Shown here piece by piece: positions 54,881 through 64,000 of a DNA stretch of 64,000 bases. Positions within the stretch are counted from its first letter, which is position 1. Each line of letters starts with the position of its first letter. Below the pieces are notes generated by a model. That model was not told the origin of the DNA. It saw only the letters and a list, made by a program, of their open reading frames with translations, and did not search any database. This DNA comes from Forficula auricularia (lineage: Eukaryota > Arthropoda > Insecta > Dermaptera > Forficulidae), in the NCBI GenBank assembly GCA_024734495.1, contig JALMQS010000828.1, positions 2,219,101-2,283,100 on the forward strand, written 5' to 3'. The position numbers were made by a program, and so were the translations under genes.

Positions 54881-55745
54881 AGTGGCGTAACTATAGTGTG
54901 ACAAGTCGGCAAAATGCCACGGGCCCCCAGCCGGAAGGGGCCTCCGGCAGGAGGATCCTAACATTTATTATTTCAACATTTAATAAAATCTATTAATTTA
55001 AGTTACCTACGGTGGATACACAAGTTAAACAAAAAAATGTATCAAAATTTCAATGCATTTGTTGGAAAAGATATCAGCCAGTAGTAGCGTGGCTTACCCT
55101 AGATCAGTGTTTCTCAAAGTGTGTTCCGCGGAACCCTGGGGTTCCATGAAAACTCGCCAAGGGTACCGCAATAAAATTCACGGAAGGTGAAAAAATTCTA
55201 GCGTTCACAGGGAAGGTGCATTTTTGGATTATTTGTGTGAATCGCAAAGATCTCGAGTGTTTCCCAGCTATGAAGGACATTTTTGGAAGAAGAGGGTATA
55301 GATCTAAAATACCAGTCAAAATACCAAAATTGCTCAAAATCAATCGAACATTATTTCACTGATGATAATTTTCAAAAACTAGAAAATAATTTCTGTGAGA
55401 AAAATCCTTTTGTTGTTAGTGAAAAGCTAGCCTCCTTTTTTACACCAGAATAATGAAAATTTTATCGAAAGGACTTTAGATGCACTGCAGAGAGCCTATA
55501 AAATAATGGCTTTGGCAAAATTTTGGTGTAGTTTTATTCACAGCTGGCCCAGAAAGGTGTTTTAATTCTCTTTTGCCATTTGCTAAACTTCTTGCTGAAT
55601 TCTTAACTTACTAATTAACAAAAAATAAGTAGCGCAATATGCTGGATACAGGGTCGGATATGAGATTACAACTTTCATCAATAAGACCTGATATTAAGTA
55701 TTTCTGTAAACACAAAAACAGTATCATTCGACTCATTGGTGGCAA
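54881..55745. mobile_element. Nested hAT-like remnants
   Basis: CAGTGGCGTAACTATAG at 54,881 and CAGTGTTTCTCAAAGTGTG / CCGCGGAACCCTGGGGTTCC at 55,105-55,145 resemble hAT ends. Near 55,660-55,730 the plus strand reads MRLQLSSIRPDIKYFCKHK, matching the end region of ZBED-type transposases. Boundaries uncertain. Confidence 0.5.
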
Positions 55746-55790
55746 TACCTAGGTACTTTACGTAGTGACTTATTACAAAATAAAAAAAAA

Positions 55791-56000
55791 TTAACGTTGG
55801 TTGAGCTTCTTTATATTGGGTGGGAGAGAGCCCCATCCGATTAATTTGCCACAGGACTCAAACGGTATAGTTACACCAGTGCCTGTATCCACGATCTCGG
55901 CGGCCTTCCACCCTTTCTTTCTCCTTTCTGGGGACTGCCTTTTCCGGATATTCTTGTGGCAGCATTCATCCGCCATCCTTCTGACATGACCAAATCCTAT
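55791..56000 (-). mobile_element. LINE remnant, minus strand
   Basis: Minus frame: IGFGHVRRMADECCHKNIRK then RQSPERRKKGWKAAEIVDTG. The GH.RRM.D...K.I....P..R..G pattern is usual for C-termini of RTE/CR1-like LINEs. Confidence 0.55.
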
Positions 56001-56119
56001 CGATAATATCCATTATTATTATTATTATCATTTCCTCCATAATTTGTATTAATTTGAAAGTTTATAAAATCAATAGGAAAATAAGGACAAGTTTTTATGT
56101 GTGACTTTTCTATCTATCA

Positions 56120-56165
56120 GCCAACGTTTCGTCGACTTTGCCGACTTCTTCAGGGCTTCTACAAT
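56120..56165 (-). ncRNA. Penelope terminal-repeat stem motif, hammerhead-like
   Basis: Minus strand CTGAAGAAGTCGGC-AAA-GTCGACGAAACGTTGG: CTGAAGA and CGAAAC around a GTCGGC/GTCGAC stem. Box 1 is CTGAAGA, not CUGANGA-perfect, so activity is doubtful. Confidence 0.35.
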
Positions 56166-56680
56166 GATAAGAACATTATTAATATCAAGTTAAAAAAATC
56201 CAATTCCAGAACAAACATGTATTAATAGTTTATCCACCAAATAGTCATGCCTCACATTCGTCTAAATTTTCTTGTTATCTTCGTTACCATTGAAGACCAT
56301 CAGAACACAAATTTCTAAAAATATTTGGCACATTCACAAAAACAATTTTTCTGTCTTTTCTTTTTATATTAACAATATAAAACAGAAATAACATATATAG
56401 AATGAGGCAACACTGTTTTTAAAACCAGAATAGAATATTTTTTTCTTTTGATCCTTACATAAAGAAATCTCAAATTTAAATAACACTAAAATTATACTAT
56501 CTTGCAATTTTTCTACTTTATTAAAAATATATGACAATGACATTAACCAAGTTATAATTAAATGAAATAAACTGCAACGGATCGTTGCTAAAGTTTATCC
56601 AAATTCATTTGAAATATTAATATGTTTATTCCTTTATATAAATCAGATATCACTTGCAATTTGCAGTTCATGTTGACTTT
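56166..56680. other. Probable Penelope 3' region, AT-rich
   Basis: No gene or repeat recognised between the terminal repeat and the satellite. Confidence 0.35.
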
Positions 56681-57960
56681 AATTCAAAAAATAATGATCG
56701 ATTCTCATTTAACAGTCGAGGAATAACAATTCTAAATTGGATTTTTGACATTTCGGTTATTATTGGTAATCATTGCTTAAGACATGGAGGAATCGACTTA
56801 AAATCAAAAATAGCGATTGATTCTCATCTAATACTTGAGGAATAATAATTCTACCTTAGATTTTTGACCCTTCGATTATTATTGGTAACCATTGCCGAAG
56901 ACATGGAGGAATCGACTTAAAATCAAAAATAACGATCGATTCTTATCTAATACTAGAGGAATAACCTTATTCCATTCCATTTTTGATGTTTTGACTATTA
57001 ATGGGAACCTCTACTAAAAACGTGGAAGAATCGACTTAAAATCAAAAAGACTAAATTTTTTATGGCAAACAACTCAAGCTTGAGTTGTTTACCAAAAGAA
57101 TTTAGTCTTTTTGATTTTAAGTCGATTCTTCCACGTTTACAGTAGAGGTTGCCATTAATAGTCAAAACATCAAAAATGAAATGCAATAAGGTTATTTCTC
57201 TAGTATTAGATAAGAATCCCATGTCTTCAGTAATGGTTACCAATAAAAACCGAAACCTCAAAAATCCAATATAGAATGGTTATTCCTCAAGTACTAGATG
57301 AGAATCAATCGTTATTTTTGATTTTAATCCGATTCCTCCATGTCTTCAGTAATGGTTACCAATAATAATCGAAGGGTCAAAAATCTAATGTAGAATTATT
57401 ATTCCTCAAGTAATAGATGAGAATCAATCGTTATTTTTGATTTTAAGTTGATTCCTACATGTCTTCAGCAATGGTTACCAATAAAAACCGAAACCTCAAA
57501 AATCCAATATAGAATGGTTATTCCTCAAGTACTAGATGATAATCAATCGCTATTTTTGATTTTAACTCGATTCCTCTATGTTTTCAGCAATGGTTACCAA
57601 TAAAAACCGAAACGTCAAAAGTCCAATATAGAATGGTTATTCCTCAAGTACTAGATGAGAATCAATCGCTATTTTTGATTTTAACTCGATTTTTCTATGT
57701 CTTCAGCAATGGTTACCAATAAAAACCGAAACGTCAAAAATCCAATATAGAATGGTGATTCCTCAAGTACTAGATGAGAATCAATCGCTATTTTTGATTT
57801 TAACTCGATTCCTCTATGTCTTCAGCAATGGTTACCAATAAAAACCGAAACGTCAAAAATCAAATATAGAATGGTTATTCCTCAAGTACTAGATGAGAAT
57901 CAATAGCTATTTTTGATTTTAAGTCGATTCCTCCATGTCGTCAGCAATGGCAACGGATAA
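56680..57960. repeat. 120-bp satellite with head-to-head inversion
   Basis: Three units forward (GAGGAATAA marks near 56,718, 56,838, 56,958), a 35-bp near-perfect hairpin at 57,040-57,115 (AAAAAGACTAAATT...AATTTAGTCTTTTT), then about seven units in reverse (TATTCCTCAAGTA marks every 120 bp, 57,280-57,880). Unit landmarks: TTACCAATAA.AACCGAAAC, GATTTTAA.TCGATTCCTC. A diverged 1.5-unit copy is at 62,270-62,500. Confidence 0.9.
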
Positions 57961-58123
57961 GAAAACAACGCGGTTGCTATGGTTACTTATAAAATTTCCT
58001 CCCAAATTTTTACCATTTCACAGCGAGAAGCCTAACCATTCTTACTTAAGTTAGGTTAAATGAGCTATATTAAAACGATCAAATGAATAAATTTTAAAGA
58101 ATTTAAAATTAAAAAAGTACTAT

Positions 58124-58672
58124 TTTACTATAGAGTAAAGTACTTTAAAATATGATTTTACTAAAAACTTTATTTAACCTTTTTTGTGGTCCCCAAGATA
58201 CTTAATTAGGATATTAAATTTCATCAAAATTGGTTAAGTCATTTTCAAGATATTTACAAAAAACTAAAAAAGTACCGAAATAAAGTACTAATGTTTGTGG
58301 ACCGATATGTACCAAAAACTAATCAGCGCTTCATTTTGTTAAACTAATGGTAGGTTTTCAATTTCATTTGAATCAGCGCAAAGGTGTGGAAAAAATCGTG
58401 GACGAAAAAACGATAACACACATCCATCCATCCATCCATCCATCCCCACGCACTTCCAAAAAAATGGCACTTTTTGGCCTCTCGACGAGATTCCAGGTAA
58501 TTTTTGGCAAAACCGTCACGTGCTAAAATTCAATCTCATTGAATACTTCAATTTGTGACCTTAATTGAGTCTATGGGTTCCGTAGTCTTTACCTGAGGAC
58601 CCTTTGAAGTCGCGCTTGTCGCGAGAGCGATTCCAATACTTTCTCCCATGCTTCGCATTGGATAAAGTAAGA
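58124..58672 (+). repeat. Dispersed repeat X, copy 3
   Basis: Same landmarks as 34,641-35,172, from AGAGTAAAGTACTTTAAAAT to CCCATGCTTCGCATTGGATAA, with a (CATC)n expansion at 58,423-58,445. Confidence 0.85.
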
Positions 58673-58747
58673 ATACATTATGAATCTATTTTTATCACCA
58701 GCATTTAATTACATTTAATTTTGCAAATTTTTTTATTTTTTATATTT

Positions 58748-59145
58748 TTATCTTTGTATTTGTTGAGCAAAAAACTGTATATGGCTTAGATTTTGGGTGT
58801 CCGTTCTAAAATTCACCGTGTTGTTTAAAGAAATGTGAATCATTTCACTTATTATTCTTTTGAAATATATTGGTTCGAAATCTAATATCGATGTATCATT
58901 AAATTCGAATTGGTGATTTAAATCAAAATGATGAGCTGCCAGGGCGGTTTTTTCATTTTTTAAACCATTAGACACTTTACATTCATACATATGTTGGGTT
59001 ATTCTTTTCTTTAAATATTGCGATGTCTGTCCGATATATGATTTCCCACATGAACAGGGTATTTTATAAACCACACCTGGTTTTCTAACGTTCTCTGTTA
59101 TATCTTTTAATCTACTATAAACTGAACTCACAGTTAGGATGTTAT
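58748..59145 (-). pseudogene. GIY-YIG endonuclease domain of a Penelope-like element
   Basis: Minus frame: ITENVRKPGVVYKIPCSCGK, SYIGQTSQYLKKRITQHMYE, LAAHHFDLNHQFEFNDTSIL, FEPIYFKRIISEMIHI, RTDTQNLSHI. The VYKIPC...SYIGQT core with the conserved Arg (KKR) and Glu (SEMIHI) is the Penelope-type GIY-YIG nuclease with its CxC and H motifs. The frame continues upstream into the terminal repeat, where RT sequence should be, so the protein is truncated. Confidence 0.9.
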
Positions 59146-59220
59146 AGTGGACGAAACGTTGGCTGATAAATAAAAAAGTCACACATAAAAACTTGTCCTT
59201 ATTTTCCTATTATAAACTTT

Positions 59221-59545
59221 CAAATCAAAATATCCATTATGTTGCTTTGGACTTTCAGTGTTTAGCGGATGTGCTCGTTCCTTATATGCTGCAGATTTGA
59301 AAGAACGTCTCCAAAAATTCATTTCTAACGCCAACAGGCATGAGCGATTCTTCTTGCTCAACTCTCACACCTCGTTTCCGTATCTCAGGAAGCTCTCGAC
59401 AAGGCTGTCTTATTGTTCTTCGAGATTTCTTTACTCCATCGAACTGAGTTTAACTGTCCAATTACTCGCCTGCCTTGATTTATTTTATTAGCAATATCTA
59501 GGTCACTTTTTCCTCTTTTTCCTAGCTTCAGCCCCAAATATTTAA
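59221..59545 (-). mobile_element. LINE C-terminal fragment
   Basis: Minus: KYLGLKLGKRGKSDLDIANK, INQGRRVIGQLNSVRWSKEI near 59,545-59,420, then CLLALEMNFWRRSFKSAAYK near 59,345-59,285. The order YLG...I..RI..GR, then ALEM.F.RR, is that of LINE C-termini after the RT. Broken frames. Confidence 0.65.
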
Positions 59546-60762
59546 ACATATAATTTATTAAATACTAAAAATACTTTTAATTTATTAAAAACTAAAAATA
59601 CTCATAATTTCATATTAGATGACCTTTTAAAATTAGAATCACTCTGGAACTCAAGGAGAAATATATATATATATATATTATTGGTTCTTCTAAAATATTG
59701 AAATTCTTCAATTTTCATATTCTACTCAAATACTCCTGCATACTTCAACAGTAGTTTTCATTATTAATATCAGGTTGTAAATTATTTGAGGCATTCAATA
59801 GACGTGAAAACGCTATTAATCATTAGTTGAATCTATGCGATTCATTAAATAAATTTAAAATATTTAAGTTAAATATATTAGATATATATTTAGATAGAAA
59901 TATTTTATTAATTGATGTGATTGGGACCCGGGTAGGCAGAAGATGCTAGCAGCACCTATGCTTACTAAGGAGGAGGCCTAATTTTCAGCTCCGTTCACTT
60001 CAAATATCTTACTCAGCAGCTAGCTTTAAAGGCCCCTGTGCAAGGTGTGAATTCGGACCCCTAAACTTTTTAATAATTATTAATAAAACACGTAGTGTAA
60101 TGCGTTTTTTGTAAGAACTTTATTTTATTATAATAGGATTTAGCAATTTAATTTTTTGCATCCTTAATGTGTTTTTTTTGTTGATTTTTAGGGCCTCCTA
60201 TAGGCTTGGCCCTGTGCGGTGCGCCTTTTGCATCTGCCTTGTTACGGCTGTTACTGTCTATATTCGGCCCCCACATTAAAATTAACACAGGGTCTGGCTA
60301 AATAAAATTTAATATCTGAGCCCAAAAAGGTGTTAAAATGTTCATTTTATGTTATTATTACATGTTTATTAATCAAGTAGATAAAAAGAGCAGAATAGAA
60401 CCCAATGAAAGAGAATTAAAAAAAAAATATCACTTATACTCACTGCTAGGTTTCGGTGAAGTGATTGTAATAATATCATATTAATAATGTAATAATATAT
60501 ATTACAGCCCTGAAGAAAATATCTTTTCCAATTGTGAAAGAATTTATAAAATCGAATGAGTAGTTTCTGAGATTAATTCAAATACTTTATAAGCTTTCTG
60601 TCGTTATAATACATTAGTATAGTAGTTTTAGATATTACTTTCACCTAAATAGATTTTTGTAATGGCATTTTTTAACCATTATTACAATTTTGTTTTTTTA
60701 TTAATGAAAGTATATTATAGATAACTTTTAAGGTGTTAGTTGTTTATTCTAGGTGAAATATT
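59546..60762. other. AT-rich, no gene
   Basis: A TA-repeat at 59,661-59,680. GGCCCCTGTGCAAGGTG (60,030) and GGCCCTGTGCGGTGCGCC (60,207) may be subterminal parts of a hAT-like element; no boundaries fixed. Confidence 0.35.
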
Positions 60763-60858
60763 TTAATATAATAATAAAACTTCAACAAGATGCGAGGTAG
60801 GTTTCACAAAAAAACATACCTCGCATCTTGTTCAAGTTTTATTATTGTATATTATAGA
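60763..60858. repeat. Hairpin inverted repeat, arms about 40 bp
   Basis: AATAATAAAACTT.AACAAGATGCGAGGTA and its complement separated by about 15 bases (GGTTTCACAAAAAAAC). MITE-like; no ORF. Confidence 0.75.
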
Positions 60859-61654
60859 GTAGAACAAGTGAAAGTTTCCATCAAAAATGTGCATTTTATG
60901 GTCCCCAGAGCCCAAAAAGAGTTCCAAAAGCCTATGAATCTTTTTATTTAAGGAGTTTTAAGGTTTTTCGTCTTTTTCTAAAAAATCTAACGATTTATTT
61001 CAATTTTTATTATTTAACAAAAATAGCAGGTTGTTTGTTGGCAATAATTTGTATAAATAATTAGATATCCGGAGTATCTCTTTACTTCTGATGCTTAAAA
61101 AAATAATTTTAACAAATTTTTCTATACTACTCAGTATTTATCAAAAATTAGATTTCTCTAACTTGCCTAATTACATTTATATTTTAATTTTGTCTATTTA
61201 AAATGCAAGTATGAATTTATTATTAAATTTCATGCTTATTTCATGCTGTTTGGCATGTATAATATTTAAATTAGTTAAATAAAAAAAAAAAGATTAAATT
61301 AGCCAAATAATGATAAAATAAAATTGCATTTTTTTTGTTGATTAAACGATTATAATCTCTTTCAACGGTTCTAAATTCGATTTTCTTGGTCTATATTTAT
61401 AGGAATTACTTCACTATAGTTATATTGGTCTTCTTTTTTAAATGCTTTAAATTAATGAATATAGTTATTCCAAAAGGCATATTTCTATATAATTATCTTT
61501 CAAAATAGGCTTATTTAAACTTTTGTTATAATTATCTGCTTAAAAGTGGAATATTTTACAAATCAAAGACATTTTATTTTCAGCTATAGGTATTAGACAA
61601 ATAAAATAACATTATTTAATAATGTATTTATTTATTTGTTTGTTTTATTTTTAG
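60859..61654. other. AT-rich, presumed Gr intron
   Basis: No gene. Ends in the T-rich tract and TAG acceptor of the exon below. Confidence 0.4.
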
Positions 61655-61723
61655 GGTAGCCGTACAGCACTCTTGATTCATAAGCATTTGTTGACAGCAA
61701 AAAGCCCTGTGATAAGAGAAGAG
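61655..61723 (+). CDS. Gustatory receptor internal exon, 69 bp
   Basis: After TTTTTAG: GSRTALLIHKHLLTAKSPV then IREE, before GTAAAG; 23 codons, phase 0 at both ends. It is the equivalent of Gr1 exon 3 and fits directly behind the phase-0 donor of copy C (43,736, 17.9 kb upstream). The following 90- and 60-bp exons are not in the last 2.3 kb, so the gene runs off the window. It is the only such exon that I see for four first-exon copies. Confidence 0.82.
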
Positions 61724-62269
61724 GTAAAGTATATAATCAGAAAATTTAAATTATTCATAAACTTTACAATTTTTTCATTAATACAGAGTAGAATCTATCC
61801 TTCACTTACTTATATATTTTAATTCAACTAACTTAAAATTGTTTTCTTTTTCTTATTTTCTTTTTAATTATTTCATTTTATTCATCATAGGCTTTTTAAA
61901 ATAAGAAAAACTAAAATAAATCATAAAAAAAACTTGAGATATCGAAATCCTTCTTCTCTGCTGTTTATAAGTAGTAAATGAAAGTTATTCTAGAAGTGGT
62001 CCATAAGTACTTTAAAAAATTGGCCAGATATAGAAATAAACTGAAAATGGCTCTTTGGGATCATCCAACTCCGTCAATGTAATTTAAATTTAATTTAAAA
62101 TAACTTTGTTTTATTTAATGATATCTTTCAACTTAACAAAAAATCCGACTTTCCCTAAAATATTCTTCCGATTATAAATTTAATACGAATTTTGTTTTCA
62201 CGGAAAATAAATAAGTACATATGAGTTATAAATTTCAAGTTTATATTTCATTTAGTATATTCAGTAATA
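61724..62269. other. AT-rich, presumed Gr intron
   Basis: Nothing recognised. Confidence 0.4.
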
Positions 62270-62560
62270 AAATGCAATGTAGAATGGATAATTCTCAAGT
62301 AGGTATTAGATGAAAACCGATGACTGTTTTTGTTTTTTATTTTAAGTCGATTTCTCCATATCTTCAGTAATGGTTATCAATATTAATCGAAACGTTAAAA
62401 ATTCAATGCAATAATGCAAAACGGTTAATCCTTGTGGTATTAGATGAGAATAGATTGCTATTTTCGATTTTCCCTTGATTTCTCTCAATCTTCAGCAAAG
62501 TAACGGATACGATAACACCGCAGGTGCTATGGTTACTTGTAAAATGTCCTCTTCTAATTT
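62270..62560. repeat. Diverged copy of the 120-bp satellite with its end sequence
   Basis: Two diverged units followed by AACGGATACGATAACACCGC.GGTGCTATGGTTACTTGTAAAAT, which matches the end at 57,950-58,000 (AACGGATAAGAAAACAACGC.GGTTGCTATGG). The shared end shows that the satellite belongs to a discrete element. Confidence 0.75.
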
Positions 62561-64000
62561 TCATCTTCTTCCTATATTTCAATCGAATTGTTGATGTTTC
62601 GAATTTCATAGCTTTGAGACTCACGGTTGCGAAACGCAAGGTACATATGTAGATACCCACGGACCACGGATTTTAGGCTCCTTTTTGACCCCTGGAGACC
62701 ACAATATCTGGTTTTGTGTTCTAAATCTGGTTTCAAACTATTAATGTCATCGATTCCTTCCACCTAGAAGTCACAAAGTGAAATTACATTTTTTCACATT
62801 GGAGATAAAATCTCTCAAAGTGTCAGGACCTGAGCAGGCGAATGCACTACCTCACATTATATCCTATTCCTAATCATTACATGATATAAAATAGTATATA
62901 GGAAAGTAAAAAACAATTAAAAGTTATTTAATTTAAACCGGAAAAATGTGTGGCAAATGAAGAATAAGACTCTATTAGATGTTGTTAGTCTGTTCAAATT
63001 CTAATTTTTTAGTGATAATTTAACAAATTTAATGTTTGATAAAGTTAGCAACGTCTCAAGGAATGTGCACTAAATTCTCTGTGAGGTAAAACCCCACGCT
63101 TAGTGCTGATTCCGAGTATAAGGTTGAAACTTAGAATTCTTAAATATTATATTTTAGCATAAATTTGTTTAAGAAATGATAAAAACTATATCATTCTTAT
63201 TCCTGAAACCATCATTTTATATTAAATATATAATTTATTAAAGATGTTTCACCTTGCACCAACACCACAATCTCTACTGATTATTAAATATATAGTATAC
63301 GGGGAGGTCCGATGCTTCAAAAGTATTCGTGTTAAATCACTAAAGCCAGATAAAATTCTTAAATATAGCATACGTATAAGTATTATATAATATATGAAAT
63401 GTTTGGAAAATCCATATATTTTTCTTTCATCCTTTGAACTCCACACCTAGAAAAAGCAATAAATCTCTTGTTGTCCCTCAACATTCAATTAAGTATAGTT
63501 ATTTACAAAAGGGAATAATATTTATTCAATTAAAATAGAACAAGTATTTGCTTTGTGATAAAGACGGTTAAAATAAAACAACTTCATTACCAGGGCCTTT
63601 GGAGATTAGAAAGCAAATAAATATATCAGAAAATTGACTAGTTCTCTAGATTCATTGATCTATCGAAAAACAATTTTAGATTCTTTAATTAAATCATAGC
63701 GCACAGTGTGCGGAGGCCAATTTCGAGCATTGACCGTACACGCTATACGATATTTATATAAACAATTTCGAGTCACTTTGAAGGGTTCGGCGGAAATGAC
63801 ATATTATACAATACATTAAAATATTATGTACCAGGAAGTTCTCAGAGATTTAGTTAAACATCTTTGGGGTTTACACGCAAACAACTATACTTAGTAGATA
63901 CTCATCTTTTACGACCTCACTTTTTAACTTCCAAGCATCTAGTAACAAGAGGTTTTATGCCTATTAATCAGACTGTCGAATGATAGATCAGCCATTATTA
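62561..64000. other. AT-rich, no gene recognised
   Basis: 63,695-63,790 resembles the terminus of element F (GCGCACAGTGTGCGGAGG, CGAGCATTGACCGTACACGC). Open stretches here have no family resemblance. It may be Gr intron sequence. Confidence 0.4.

Larger units (their letters stand above)
56040..59220 (-). mobile_element. Penelope-like element, 5'-truncated, with inverted terminal repeat and nested satellites
   Basis: Minus order: a terminal repeat in inverted orientation (about 59,145-59,220), the GIY-YIG endonuclease ORF (58,748-59,145), a 3' region loaded with repeat X and a 120-bp satellite, and a terminal repeat in sense orientation (56,165-56,045). Both terminal pieces share CGAAACGTTGGCTGATA, GTCACACATAAAAACTTGTCC and TTATTTTCCTATT. 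An inverted terminal repeat before a 5'-truncated body is typical of Penelope insertions. No RT domain. Confidence 0.75.

Noticed and set aside
59258..59491. Plus-strand 77-codon open stretch
   Set aside because: The minus strand gives LINE C-terminal motifs; the plus strand is the shadow.

Overview
The window looks like AT-rich, intron-containing nuclear DNA of an insect. It holds spliced insect-type gustatory receptor (Gr) exons, a six-exon short-chain dehydrogenase gene, GT-AG introns, and a dense mix of LINE, Penelope-like, R2-like, Helitron-like, mariner, piggyBac, hAT, PIF/Harbinger-like, SINE and LTR elements. I cannot resolve the insect order. No bacterial genes, rRNA genes or CRISPR arrays were seen.

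Layout: (1) 1-1.2 kb, end of a jockey/I-group LINE. (2) 2.3-9.7 kb (+), gustatory receptor Gr1 in five exons. All splice junctions are phase-compatible, but exon 1 carries two compensating one-base frame slips; its introns hold an R2-like LINE fragment and two foldback elements. (3) 11.1-25.8 kb (-), a complete six-exon SDR gene of the 15-hydroxyprostaglandin dehydrogenase type (251 aa). Four of its five introns are filled with LINE, SINE, Helitron, hAT, mariner, hammerhead-bearing and minisatellite-bearing elements. (4) 27.9-31.0 kb, a young 3.07-kb LTR element on the minus strand with nearly identical 797/796-bp LTRs, a 4-bp target duplication, PBS and PPT. Its only long ORF is an acidic, repeat-containing 436-aa protein, with no pol. 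(5) 31.6-36.1 kb, LINEs and dispersed repeats. (6) 36.1-50.0 kb (+), four tandem copies (A-D) of a second Gr's 5' module, each made of a promoter-proximal region plus a long first exon. Only copy C is intact. Repeats and transposons are inserted between and inside the copies, and several insertions can be read against an uninterrupted copy. (7) 50-61 kb, hAT, RTE-like and Penelope-like elements and a 120-bp satellite with a head-to-head switch. (8) 61,655-61,723, a single 69-bp Gr exon that fits in phase behind copy C; the last exons would lie beyond the window.

The Gr 5' modules and the lone downstream exon suggest either alternative first exons feeding common 3' exons, as in Drosophila Gr39a, or a decaying tandem array; the sequence alone does not decide. 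The SDR gene looks functional: its catalytic Asn107, Ser138, Tyr151 and Lys155 fall at the same numbers as in human 15-PGDH. The most unusual items are the single-ORF LTR element, hammerhead-ribozyme-like motifs in Penelope-type repeats (with one foldback centred exactly at the predicted cleavage site), and a 420-bp tRNA-derived insertion with exact 60-bp terminal direct repeats.
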